From Welwitschia mirabilis (taxonomy: Eukaryota > Gnetophyta > Gnetopsida > Welwitschiales): a DNA stretch of 64,000 nucleotides. Made by a program: the position numbers and the translations under genes. The notes under the pieces were generated by a model. It was not told the origin of the DNA. It saw nothing but the letters and a program-made list of their open reading frames with translations, and did not search any database. The stretch is taken from NCBI GenBank assembly GCA_051453625.1, contig JBOZIK010000001.1:184091861-184155860 (forward strand), read 5' to 3'. This document shows, in pieces, positions 1-10,878 of this stretch (positions are counted from its first letter, which is position 1; each line of letters opens with the position of its first letter).

Positions 1-2682
1 AAGAAAAACAAACCTAAGACTTATTGGTATTATATAGAAAGATGAAAAAATTTTGGTTATGGTGACTGAGAAAATAATCCAAAATGACATGCACATTAGC
101 CCTTTGGAAAGTGGATGAACCTTTAAGATACATTAAAATAATGATAAAACTTGACATATTATTATTAGCTTCCATGACCTAAAAGGTAAGGAGTAAGTTT
201 GGAGGAAAATGGAGGATGAGGTGGCATGTCCTAGCACATGTTGGATTAATAAAATAAAGAGGTTAGTCATAAAACCAATTAATAATAACATATTAGATTA
301 GAGAATTTCACTTGGGATTAGGCATACGACTCATTAATTATAACAATAAAGATGTCAATAAGCTTGAGGACTGAGGTTGCAATACATGTACCTCACCCAC
401 CTGTCCCACATAATACATACACTTTCATTTTAAATGAATTTAAAGTTTAAGGGTACAATTTTCACATACATGTGGGATAATTGTGTCTTTAAATAAAAAA
501 CAAAAAAAGTAAGTTTTCAAATGGAAAAAAATAATTTTGAGGTCATACTAGAATTATATCCTTTGGTTAAAAAATAAAAAAATAAATTTTTTGAAATGAT
601 AAACCTAATTTTTGAAATGACAAACATAATTTAATGGGCCTTATTCATCCTAAAAACAATGCATTCATTAAAGAAAACTTTTATTAAAGCCAAATTTAAT
701 AGAAAATCAAATATAATTATTGCCTCCTATGACCATGTAGTTTAAACAAATCAATGACCAACCTTGTCAAGTATAAGACACCTTCTTATAAGTTAACTTA
801 TATTAAAATTATTATTTCATAATTTTAAAAAATTTAAAACCTTAATTGGTTTTATGTTGAAAGTAAATCTTTGTAAATAACAATCTTAAACATAATATGC
901 CTAAGCTTACCATGCTGGATGAACATATCCAATAAATAAAATATCTTTTAGAAATTTTATATGAGTTTGATGCTTAAAAAAAAAAATGAAGGAAATCAAC
1001 AAATAGATCCTACAAGAAAAGACAATGAATAGATTCTACACAAAATAATAACCCTTGAAAAAATGAAAAAGGATAACTAATAAATAGATTCCATAATGAA
1101 TGATAATGAGTAAATCCTAAATAAGTTCTCAACACTTGAAGCTAAAAGAGAAAAATAAGAGCAAGTCAAGACATATAGTCATAGAAACTAATGTGGGAAT
1201 TATAATCTTAAAACCATTGGAAAAGTAAAATGAAAAAAATTCAGAAAAAAATAAATCTAAGACTTGTTGCTATTAAAGAGAAAAAGACTACAAATTTGGT
1301 TATGGTGATTATAAATATCACATAAAATCACATAAAATCACATACACATTAGGCCCTTGGAAATTGGATGAATCTTTAAAAGAGGTAAAAATAGTGATAA
1401 AACTTGACATATTAGTATTAGCTTTCATGACCTAGAAGGCAAAGAGTAGGTTTCGATGAAAATGGAGGTTGAGGTTGTCTGTCCTACCACATGTTGAACT
1501 AATAAAATGGAGAGGTTAGTTATAAGACTCATCAATCATGACACATTAGATTAGAGAATTCCACTTTCGGTTGAACTAATAAAATGGAGAGGTTAGTTAT
1601 AAGACTCATTAATCATGATACATTAGATTAGAGAATTCCACTTTCAGTTAATTATATGACCCATCAATTATGATAATAAAGCTACAAATAGGCTTGAGGA
1701 CTAATGTTGCACTACCTGCACCTCACCCACATCTCTCACACACGACATAGATCTTAGTTTTTATTGAATTTAAAGTTTAAGGATACGTTTCCCACCATAG
1801 ATGTGGGATAATCTCGTCATTCGATAAAAAATAAAAAACTAATTTTTTAAATGACAGACATAATTTTGGTGTCATAATAAAATTATATGTTTAGTTAAAA
1901 AAATAAAAAATCTAAATTTTAAAATAACAAACCTAATTTAATGGGCATACTAAAACTATATATTTAGTTAAAAACCAAAAAACTAATTTTTGAAATGATA
2001 AACCTAATTTAATGGGGCCTTATTCACCCTATAAAACAATGCGTTCATTCAAGAAAACTTCTATTAAAAGCTAAATTTAATAAGAAAACTAGGCATAATT
2101 ATCTTGTGCCCATATAGTTCAAAGAAGCCAATGACCAACCTTAATAATTATAAGATACTTCTTATAAATTAGCTTTTATTAAAGTTGCTATTTAATAATT
2201 ATTAAATATTTATAACTTTAAATGGTTTTAAGTTGAAAGAAAATCTATACAAATAAGCATCTTAAAGACAATATGCTTAAGCTTATCATGTTAGATGAAC
2301 ATATCCAAAGAAAATGTCTTCACAGAGATTTTGTTTAAGTAGATACTTTTAAGGAAAAGATTGTGTGAAATTAACAAATAGATCTCACAACAAAAGATAA
2401 TGAATAGATTCTATACAAAGAATAGCCCTTGAAAAAATGATTAAGCATAACTAATAAATAGGTTCCATAATAAATGATAATGACTAAATCCTATATCAAT
2501 TATTAACACTTGAAGCTAATAGAGAAAAATAAGAGCAAATCAAGACATATAGTCATAAAAACTAATGTGGGGATTATAATCTTAAAAGAATTGAAAGTGT
2601 AAAATCAAAAAAATTCTAACAAAAGAAAATTTAAGACTTGTTGTTATTATAGAGAAATAAGCTAAAAATTTGGTTATGGTGA
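1..2682. repeat. Tandem array of ~1.27 kb repeat, left part
   Basis: Two full units and the ends of two others lie head to tail. The landmark GGTTATGG recurs at about 55, 1298 and 2672, so unit A is about 1243 bp and unit B about 1374 bp; unit B is longer because of a 77-bp internal duplication (1493-1569 and 1570-1646). Each unit has the same order: the GGTTATGG landmark, a stretch around GACCTAGAAGGTAA, a pyrimidine-rich CCTCACCCACC block, AT-rich blocks with AAAAACTAATTTTT, then a decayed reading frame starting near ATGCCTAAGCTTACC. The third unit is interrupted at 2683 by the CACTA-like element and resumes at 13412. The family is unknown to me; it may derive from a transposon or be a satellite-like array. 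Confidence 0.85.
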
Positions 2683-2683
2683 G

Positions 2684-2712
2684 TACAAGAAATATAGGCT
2701 TTTAAGGCATTT
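2684..2712 (+). repeat. Left terminal inverted repeat of CACTA-like element
   Basis: This 29-bp sequence starts TACAAGAAATATAGGC and is the exact reverse complement of 13382-13410. The three bases outside it are GAG rather than the CAC expected for a canonical CACTA end, so the left tip is mutated or the true terminus is offset by a base or so. Confidence 0.85.
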
Positions 2713-3065
2713 CTAATAAAATGCCTTAAAGGGCCTTAAAAAATGCCTTAAAAGCCTCAAAATGCCTTAAAAAATGCATTTTTCACAAAACACCTTAACA
2801 AGCATCACCTTAAAATCCCACATGCTTTTAAGACGTTTCTAAGGCCTTTTAATTAAAATGCCTTAAAAGGAAAGGCTTGTGAGGCATTTTTAACTAGAAA
2901 TGCCTTAAAAGCCTTTTGAGGCACTTTTTTAAGAGAAATGTCTCAAAAGAGTTTGGCCTTTTAAGGTGTTCTATAAAATAAATGCCTTTTGAGGCATTTT
3001 ACGAAACAAACGCGTCAAAAACCTTTTAACGTATTTTATCGAACAAATGCCTCAAAAGGTAGAAC
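2693..3065. repeat. Left subterminal motif cluster
   Basis: About 15 copies of a short motif, ATGCCTTAAAA or its complement TTTTAAGGCAT with variants such as ATGCCTCAAAA, lie in both orientations within ~370 bp. CACTA transposases bind clustered short subterminal motifs of this kind; binding here is inferred. Confidence 0.7.
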
Positions 3066-3175
3066 TTGCAAAAAAACATAAAATCACTTTTTCTATTCAA
3101 TTTAAAAGCCAATTGATGGTGTTGTACTTTAGCAGTTGTTTATTGGTTAGACAAAAAAAGAAAAGAGAATCATAG

Positions 3176-3391
3176 ATGGTCTTTGTAATGCAAACAAATT
3201 TTCATCCAATCAGAAACCTTGTTTCTCTTACTACTTACAATGGAATTGTGTATAGAGAACCATTACACATGGAAGCTTCAGGATTAAATTTCTCTTTGAT
3301 TGTGTTCTTTACTATATTTGCGCTAAGCATGACAACATTAGTTTTAAGAAGGTATTTTCTAGGAGGTAAACTCAGACACCCTAGAATCTAG
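3176..3391 (+). pseudogene. Unrecognised 71-codon reading frame, one predicted membrane segment
   Basis: The frame lies just inside the left subterminal cluster of the CACTA-like element. It encodes a hydrophobic stretch (about residues 38-58, LNFSLIVFFTIFALSMTTLV) followed by a basic tail containing LRRYFLGGKL. The pattern of one membrane helix followed by Arg-Arg and Gly-Gly looks like the end of a membrane transporter, but I cannot assign a family. It may be an exon of a captured gene or a chance frame in AT-rich DNA. No splice signals or neighbouring coding sequence were identified. Confidence 0.25.
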
Positions 3392-6300
3392 GCGTAGATA
3401 TTAAATCTTTTAAGAACTTATGCCATATCAACCACCCAAAAAAAAAAAAAAAGCCTATAGCTTGCAAATTTTGAGAACAATTAATAAGTTGCTATCTATT
3501 TTACTAAAATAGCTTATTAAATTAATGATTGAGAGAAACTAAATATCAAATTAAATTAAAGATAATGATGCTTCTACCATTGACAATTTTACATAAGAAA
3601 TATAAGTTTTAATAATAATCATCATCAGATAAAGCATATCAAATTTCTATTATAATTATTCTAAGTGGAAAATAAAAATTTTAGGAAGCAAACCTGCATA
3701 GAACTTTCTAAAGAAACTTTAACTACAGCTTGCTTCTCATTTGCATGATGCCCATAATAACATCATACAAATCCTCCTGTCCCCACTTGATTTAAAAATC
3801 TGTTTGCCTTTTATATCATTATCCTCTTCTTCCCATCACTCATCTCTTAAAATATAGTAAATCCAATGCGTCATCTTCCCACTACTTAGCCACCTGCTAA
3901 GACATCTCATGGTATTTCTATAAATAAAGCCTCTTAACACCCATAGTTTACTATAATCCATTGAGTTCTTTTAAAGGCAGAAACCTGAGTTACTTTGTTC
4001 AACATATCTATGAGACATTGCATCATAGAATTCCTAAAGGCATTCATATTAGAAGTTTTATTAGTGTTGCATAGAGCCATGGAATACTAGGTGTTTAAGC
4101 AGACAATGAAGGTGGAGATCTGGAAGTGCAAATAATAGTCATCAAACCAGACCATTCTGCTAAATTTTCATAACTTCAAATGCAACTTTAAGTTATGTTG
4201 GAGCTTATAAGTATAATGCATCATCACCATTGATGAAATAGTAAAGAAGCGACCTGGCTAGAATGGGATTCTCAAAGGTGTAATAAAAGATCACACTATA
4301 GTTCTCGCAACCTAGAAATTATAGGTTCATCACAAAAACAAGGCCTTTAAAGTCTTTCAAGCCACTTGCATGCATTATAGATATCCTTTGCTAGTTTTAC
4401 TTTTCTTGTATTTCATAAGCTATCCATAACTTATATTGCTTTTAAAAGTTTTCAAATGAAATGAGCTCAAATGTTTGCTTAATCAACCCCTTCAATTCTT
4501 GGTGTGTCTATTTAATAAAGTAAAAGAAAATGATAGGGCTTTAGTGGAGGTGAACCAGTGATGCCTTCTAATATTGAATAGCGTTTCTATTAATGTATTC
4601 TTTGCCAAAGCTCTAAGGCATTACTTCTAGTGGTTCTTTGAAGCTTGTCTTGTCTTACCTGTTTTTTTAATGAGAAATTGGAAACAGAGGCTTTTAAAGC
4701 GTAGATTTCATTTCACTTAGCTTAGCTTAACTTTCATTTTGCTCTGATTGTATTCTTTATTTCAATCTGCTTGTCTTATTAGAAAGATCATTAATAACAT
4801 AATCAAAAATAGCAAAAACTATTCTTAAGAGAGATATTAGGGAAAACATTTTTAAAATAAAATTATATATAAATTTAACCTACAATTTTATATTTGAGAG
4901 TAAAAAGAGAGATGATGGTCAAAAATATCAGCCAAAAAGAGTTCCAAATTGAATTTTTGTGACACAAAAACATCCATTAAATAAGTAATATAATGGTCTA
5001 GTTTTTTCTTGCCCACAAGACAGAAGGAAAAATTAAAGATGCTCAATAATAAGCAACTTACTTTACACCATCTGTTCCAAACTAAAATAGCTAAATATTA
5101 CTTTTTTGCAAAAAATCTTTGTGGGCTTCCCAGTAAGCCTCTAGACACAGGCATTTGCAAATTTTTACCAAAACACACATCAGCTGAGTCTTATGCTTTT
5201 TGGCCAATAATTCTTTAGACTATTTTAACTAGTTACACAAATTCAGAATTTTTGAGAACTGAAAATAATTCACATATTTTCATTAACTTAGAAAAAAGAT
5301 TCTTTTACCTTAACCAAAGTTTTATAACAACTGTAGGATTATATCAATGATTGTAATTCTTTAATAAATGAAAAACATGGAAAAGGAGAGAATTGTGGAA
5401 CCATAGAAATAGTGGTAATAATGGCTGTGACAATTAAATCCATTAGACAAACTTGCTTAATGGGCCCTTGAACATTAGAGAATGTAAGAGTTGTGTTCAG
5501 GATCATTCTATATAGCAAATTCATTCCCCTCTTGTATTTCTAATGTTTTACTTTTTGTTAGAAAGTACTCATAATTATTTTTTTAACATCAAATGAGTGC
5601 ATAACTAATTGCTGAAATTGAATGGAACTTGCCTCAATCCCGAAGACATGTGCTATGAGGGTAGGGACAAAGAAACTAAGGCATGCTTCGATGAAGGCTT
5701 TCTTTCTCCCTAAGAAATCACTTGCCATGTGGTAGTAGTTAGATAGCTCTTTTTTTTACTGCTCTTATTAGAAGTATCCATAGCCCAAAGCCATTCCCCC
5801 ACTCACCAACTAAGCCATTTCTTTTCAAGTCTTCTAGTTCCTGAAAATCCAAACTAAATCAACAGAACATCATCCCAACATTTAGAGAATTTAATGAGAG
5901 AATGATATGGCAGAGAAATAAAATTACTTATGAAAAGGCAGGAGGATATCTTAGGTTGACAAATCTAGTCCCCTGATTCTTAAATTACTAGTTACATGGG
6001 TGTGCATCTTGCCCTTCTCGTTAACATCTTCTACCTCATGAGGAAAAGAAAACAAGAAAATTCTTTCAAAATTTAGTCACTGAAACCCAAATTGCTTTAA
6101 ACGGCTTACAACAAGTTAGGGTTTTGACTTTTATAGCTCCACCTTTACATTAGTAAGTGATTATAGTTTTTCTTATTGCTATTGAATGTCTTGAATTTGA
6201 TGTCCTACTTGAAGCTAAGCAAAAGATAATTATGAAGCCAATAATTAAAATGACCTACTTTGAAGATTGATGGTTCAAGAATGAATGGTTGGAAATCACA

Positions 6301-6399
6301 TTTTAGTAAATGATGTAAGATAAACCCAAGGCTGGCTTGGCAACCTAATGAGCTATATCCACATTAGCTAAAACCTATGAGATAAATCCATATTAGCTA
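3392..6399. other. CACTA-like element interior, no gene recognised
   Basis: About 3 kb of AT-rich DNA with only short frames on either strand. It includes a poly-A run near 3439 and a TATAAATA sequence near 3919 downstream of a slightly GC-richer stretch. Nothing here resembles a transposase or a known protein to my reading. Confidence 0.5.
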
Positions 6400-6638
6400 A
6401 AAGGTTCTAGAAAGAAGCTCGAGAAGGAACCCCAATTCATTAATAACAGTGATGTAGGGTTTGCGAAGATGATTCCAATGAAAGCCATGATGGGGGAGAC
6501 CTTTTATGACTACCTCTGCTTAATCATTTTGCTATCAGAGACATGAGGCATACTATTGCTGTTGGAGTCATCAAGTCTATTACGAAGAAGAAGCCTATTG
6601 GTGCTAAGATTACCAAGGTTACAGGCAAGAAGAAGTGA
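6400..6638 (+). pseudogene. EF1A: EF-1 alpha C-terminal fragment (translation elongation factor 1A)
   Basis: The fragment reads through the last part of domain III of eukaryotic EF-1 alpha, the GTPase that brings aminoacyl-tRNA to the ribosome. Recognisable blocks are LEKEPQF at 6418-6438, GFAKMIP at about 6460-6480, then in another frame [17 protein letters not shown] and the terminal [12 protein letters not shown] before the TGA at 6636-6638. A frameshift near 6508-6515, just after ETFYDYL, separates the two blocks, so it is not functional. The stop codon is preserved and transcribed-looking AT-rich sequence follows, so it seems to be the 3' end of a gene rather than an internal piece. No poly-A tail marks it as a processed copy. 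It lies between the ends of the CACTA-like element and is most simply a captured gene end. Confidence 0.9.
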
Positions 6639-7853
6639 ATATTTAATTCAATTACTATAGGACGTAGGATTTACAATATGTGATTTTTGTCCCTCTAATG
6701 TTGTAGATTCTGTGTTAGGATTGTTAGATATGAGTCAAAATTGAGTTCTTGATAGAAGGTGGCATTGTTAAATTCCAAACTATTTTGGCAAATTTCATGT
6801 TAAGATGTTTTGGTTTCTCAGTTGCAGCAAAATTTATTTTCTGCACTGGTATACATGCTGAGTTATCTAGATTTTAATATTTTTTGTGGACTTTCTGTTT
6901 TGATGTTAAGTTAGATTTTATGAAACTGATTTATTCCTAAAACTGATCTATTTCTCTAAACTAATGTTTTCATATGGCCTTTTTGAATGGAATACGTGTT
7001 GGTTTTGATCTAATTTATCTTTATAAAGATCACTTAATTTTATGATTGGTGTATTTTTGGTTCTTTACATCACTTTTTAGTTGATGACTTAGAAAGTAAG
7101 CGATGGTGTATTTGTGTTGTCAATAGTTGGTAAGTTATTAAAGTTTTATGATTATTCTCAATACGGTTTCTCATAAGCTTATTTGTCTTTCATATTAGAG
7201 GATTGGGATTGCACATATCTTTTTTAAGAGCCTTGTTTGTATTGTATGTTTTGTTGTTTTGGAATGAAGGAGATGTTTGTAGTAGTAATTTTTATACTCC
7301 TTTGTTTTACTATTTAAAGAGATCTTTGAATTATTTTAGAATAGTTATTGATATTAATTTTTAAGAAGCTGTTTACGCATCATATTTCTCAAGGGATGAC
7401 TTATCTTCATAGTATGAAGGGTGATGTCCTCCTAGTACGGAGGTTCATGTTATCTGTGCGGTTTGTGTTATAGAAATTGCATACCCTAAAGTGATTGTCA
7501 TGTTATACAAGAGGAAGCTTTGCTGATGAAGTAATTTTTAAATAATGTAGAACAGTTAGTTTGGTAATGGGGGCATGTCAATTGTGTTTTTAGTATAAGA
7601 CCTAACAGAAAAAGTGTAGTGCTTAATTTATATAATAATTGGATTTCCTATTTGATAGGTTTTTTTGGTACAATGTAGAACAAGTGAAATAGGTTTATTT
7701 TTGGGTTTCCTATTTGATAAGTATTTGATAGTGGGGATGTATGAGTTGTGTTTTGAAGTATAAGATAGAGCCAAACTAGCTAAAAACTCTAAGATACTTC
7801 TTAAACAAGAAACTATTAAATTCAAGCTAAAAAATTATTACATGCACCAAAAG
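6639..7853. other. Sequence downstream of EF-1 alpha fragment; no gene recognised
   Basis: The first few hundred bases are T-rich and may be the old EF-1 alpha 3' UTR and flank. Two related stretches, around 7547-7600 and 7720-7770, share TGGGG(G)CATGT-type wording followed by a TTGTGTTTT..AGTATAAGA block, an imperfect local duplication. It ends at an N gap directly before the copia integrase. Confidence 0.4.
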
Positions 7854-7953
7854 NNNNNNNNNNNNNNNNNNNNNNNNNNNNNNNNNNNNNNNNNNNNNNN
7901 NNNNNNNNNNNNNNNNNNNNNNNNNNNNNNNNNNNNNNNNNNNNNNNNNNNNN

Positions 7954-10259
7954 AAACACTAGTTGGAACGCCACAACAAAATGGTGTTGCAGAACGTATG
8001 AATAGAACTTTACTTGAAAGGGCTCATTGTATGCTTTCTAATGCAAACCTATGGCATTGACGTTATTTATGAGCTGAAGTAATTTCTACAGCTTATTACC
8101 TCATCAATCGATCTCTACATTCTTCAATAAAGTTTCAAATTCCAGAAGAGATTTGGTCAGGTAATTCTGTTACCTACTCCTAGTTAAAAATATTTGGTTG
8201 TCTAGCATTCGTCCATATCAATAATGGTAAACTAGCACTTAGAGCTGTTAAATGCATATTCCTTGCTTATGCTTCTGAATCTAAAGGATACCGTTTGTGG
8301 TGTCCTAAGTTGCATAAAATAATTCTTAGTAGAGATGTAACATTTAATGAGAACGCTTTTCTTACTCCTCAGATAGATTCTTTTGTCTCCTCTTCTTTTT
8401 CTTCCTCTTCTCAAGATATTATAGATCAAAAGTCTAACAAGCAGGTGGAGTTAGAGGTTAAATCCTCTCCATCGCCTATTGTAGATTCCACACCTTCCTC
8501 CTCAACTGAAGCCAGTATTGATGAGAATACTCCAAGTATCAGTACTTCTGATCAACCACAATAGGATTACTCGATTGTTAGAGATCATCCTAGGAGGATG
8601 ATAAAGAAACCAGCTAGATATATTACCACCGATGATGAACTAATTGCATATGTCCTTTCAGTTGCCCAGGAAATCCCTGAAGGTATGGAACCTTCATCTT
8701 ATTTAGAAGCTGTTTCATGTAGTGACTCCTCTAAGTGGCTAATGGTAATGAACAAAAAAATGGATAGTCTTCATAAAAATAACACTTGAAGTTTGTGTGA
8801 ACTTCCATCTAAAAACCATCCTTTAAACTATAAGTGGATCTACAAAAAAAGGGAAGGCATCCCCAAAGTTAAAACTACAAAATGGAAAGCACAGTTAGTT
8901 GTCAAACGTTACAACCAAAAAGAAGGTATATATTTCCATGAAATTTTTTCACCTGTAGTTCATCATACATCAATACATTTACTACTTGCATTTGTTGTCT
9001 TATTTGACATGGAGTTAAATCAACTCGATGTCAACACGACATTCTTACATGGAGATCTTAATGAAGAAATCTATATGAACCAGCCTGAGGGTTTCATAAC
9101 CCTAGGAAAGGAACGTTATGTGTGTCATTTAAACAAATCACTATATGGTCTAAAACAAGCTCTGCGACAGTGGTACAAGAAGTTTGATGCATTTATGATT
9201 GAACAAGGTTATCGCAGAAGTCAATATGATCACTGTATCTATCACCAACAGTATTCTGATAAGTCCTTTATACATTTGTTGTTGTACGTCGATGACATGT
9301 TAATTGCATCATGCAACAAGTCTTTGATTGACAAATTAAAATCTAAACTTAATCAAGAATTTGAAATAAAGGATCTGTGTGAAGCTAAGAAAATTCTTGG
9401 TATGGAAATTCAGAGAGATCATCAAGCTGGTAGAGTATTCCTCTCATAAGAGAAAGATATTGAGAAAATTCTAACCAGGTTCAATATGCTAAACTGTAAA
9501 CATGTTTCTACTCCCTTTGCTACTCACTTCAAATTATCTTTATATTGTTGTCCAAAAACTGAAGAAGAAACTAAGCATATGTCAATCATACCTTATGCTA
9601 ATGCCATTGGAAGTTTAATGTATGCTATGATCTGCACTAGACCTGATCTCACATATGCTGTTAGTATCGTAAGTCAATACATGCATGATCTAGAAAAAGC
9701 CCATTGGAATGCTATAAAATGGATCCTTTATTATTTGAAGGGCTCTTCTACTATGGAATTAATGTTTAATGGAAGCCAAACAACATCAACTAATGTAGTG
9801 GAATTTACCAATTCTAACTTTGCTAGTGATTTAGATAGATAAAGATCTCTTTCAGGATACATCTTCACTCTGTGCAATTCTGCTATCAGCTGGAAGGCCT
9901 CACTTCAATCCATTACTGCCTTATCAATAACCGAGGCTGAGTATGTTTCAGTCACTGAAGGTGTCAAAGAAGCAACATGGCTCCAAGGTTTAGTAACTGA
10001 ACTTAGCTTACCCCAAGAGATGATTATGGTCTTCTATGATAGCCAGAGTACTATTCATCTGACTCAGAATGATATGTATCACTCAGGGACCAAACACATT
10101 GATGTAAAGCATCATTATATTAGAGACACTCTTACTCTAGGTGAAATTATTATACAGAAGATACATACTTCACAAAATCCTACTAACATGTTAACCAAGT
10201 CTCTTCCTAAGGTAAAGTTCAAACACTATTTGAACTTAGTGGGCATATATGCCACTTGA
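7954..10259 (+). pseudogene. pol: Ty1-copia pol: integrase, reverse transcriptase, RNase H
   Basis: One reading frame runs without any frameshift for 2.3 kb, broken only by seven premature stops (8058, 8070, 8181, 8562, 8787, 9447, 9840) before the natural stop at 10257. Domains in order: integrase core end with PQQNGVAERMNRTL (about 7970-8011); integrase tail with KCIFLAYASESKGYRLW (8250-8300); a Ser-rich linker; reverse transcriptase from about 8793 with NYKWIYKKR, LDVNTTFLHGDL and the intact catalytic YVDD at 9285-9296; RNase H with SGYIF, AISWKASLQ and TEAEY (9850-9950). FTNSNFASD (near 9806) has Asn where Asp is usual in the RNase H active site. Damage limited to nonsense changes suggests a fairly young copy decayed by point mutation. 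It cannot make a complete polyprotein. Confidence 0.95.
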
Positions 10260-10280
10260 ATTCCTGTAACCAATTTGAGC

Positions 10281-10292
10281 CAAGCTGGAGAT
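10281..10292 (+). other. Polypurine tract of the copia element
   Basis: CAAGCTGGAGAT directly precedes TGTTGG, the start of the 3' LTR. In TNT1-type elements a GGTGGAGAT-like purine tract in this place primes plus-strand DNA synthesis. Confidence 0.7.
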
Positions 10293-10530
10293 TGTTGGGT
10301 GTGTGGCTCATATTGGGCACACATCCAAAGATCAAAGGACAGTGCCAACCTTTACCTGCCCATATTATTATACCAAATTTGTAATACATCTTAGCTATAA
10401 AAAGGCTACCTTGCGAGTTTGCAAAAGGGGGTCAGAGTGTTTTCGTCATCACATCCATCTCAGTGGCTCTACAACCTTGTTGGTAGCACTGTGTTCTGAT
10501 ATAAGAAAGAAAATTTTTCATTCAATGCGT
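10293..10530 (+). repeat. 3' LTR of the copia element
   Basis: It begins TGTTGGGTGTGTGG. A TATA-like CTATAAAAAGG lies near 10394. The right end is uncertain; TCA near 10527 is one candidate, and with no visible 5' LTR the length cannot be confirmed. Everything after about 10540 reads as non-LTR sequence. Confidence 0.65.
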
Positions 10531-10690
10531 CAAAGCTTTAATTCATAATGTGAGCTTATTGGTAGCATCTGTTTTTAAATTAGATAAAAACTAGAATTAC
10601 AATGTACTATTAAATTTCCCACGTTCATTCTCTTATGTATGAGATTGGAATTTGAGGTATATGCAAGGTGGTAATGGATTTTCCTTGCAG

Positions 10691-10878
10691 GTAGATATGC
10701 CATGACTAGTGGTGGATCATATGCTTGGGGTTTATGCTACAAGGAAGAGATAAGCCCTAATCAACTCTATTACAACAAAGGTTATCTCTATTCTTGTTCT
10801 CTAAGAGCTAGTTATCATGGTCGTGGTACGCTGCTTGTATACTGGTACAATAGCAACGATTCATTTAGAATTGTGTAA
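10691..10878 (+). pseudogene. GH19 chitinase exon fragment
   Basis: The exon encodes the catalytic-domain region of a plant class I/IV-type chitinase, an enzyme that cuts chitin in defence. Visible matches are YAWGLCYKEEISP (family YAWGYCFK.E) and YHGRGTLLVYWYN (family YYGRGP.QL..NYNYG). The sequence starts directly after TTTTCCTTGCAG, a good intron acceptor, at the place where many class I chitinase genes have their first intron, so it was taken from genomic DNA, not from an mRNA. It stays open to a TAA at 10876-10878, but the Cys-rich middle and several conserved residues are degraded. Upstream exon 1 with its HETTG motif is not present; the copia LTR ends about 160 bp before. It is non-functional cargo of the CACTA-like element. 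Confidence 0.82.

Larger units (their letters stand above)
7954..10530 (+). mobile_element. Ty1-copia element (Tork/TNT1-like), 3' part, nested in the CACTA-like element
   Basis: The element holds the integrase C-terminal half, reverse transcriptase, RNase H, a polypurine tract and a 3' LTR. The 5' LTR, gag, protease and the start of integrase are not visible: a nominal 100-base gap (7854-7953) stands in their place, and no LTR-like sequence lies left of it. The gap must hide some 2-3 kb, or the element is truncated. The protein resembles the TNT1/Tork branch, with its PYANAIGSLMYAM and CTRPDL wording. Confidence 0.93.

Noticed and set aside
3910-3935. TATAAATA with a GC-richer upstream stretch, promoter-like
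   Set aside because: No coding sequence or recognisable transcript follows; TATA-like strings are frequent by chance at this base composition.
5009-5524. Small frames at 5009-5218 (+) and 5339-5524 (-)
   Set aside because: No protein resemblance, no splice context, and AT-driven composition; treated as chance.
8232-8429. Minus-strand 65-codon frame
   Set aside because: It is a shadow of the copia integrase tail and Ser-rich linker on the plus strand.
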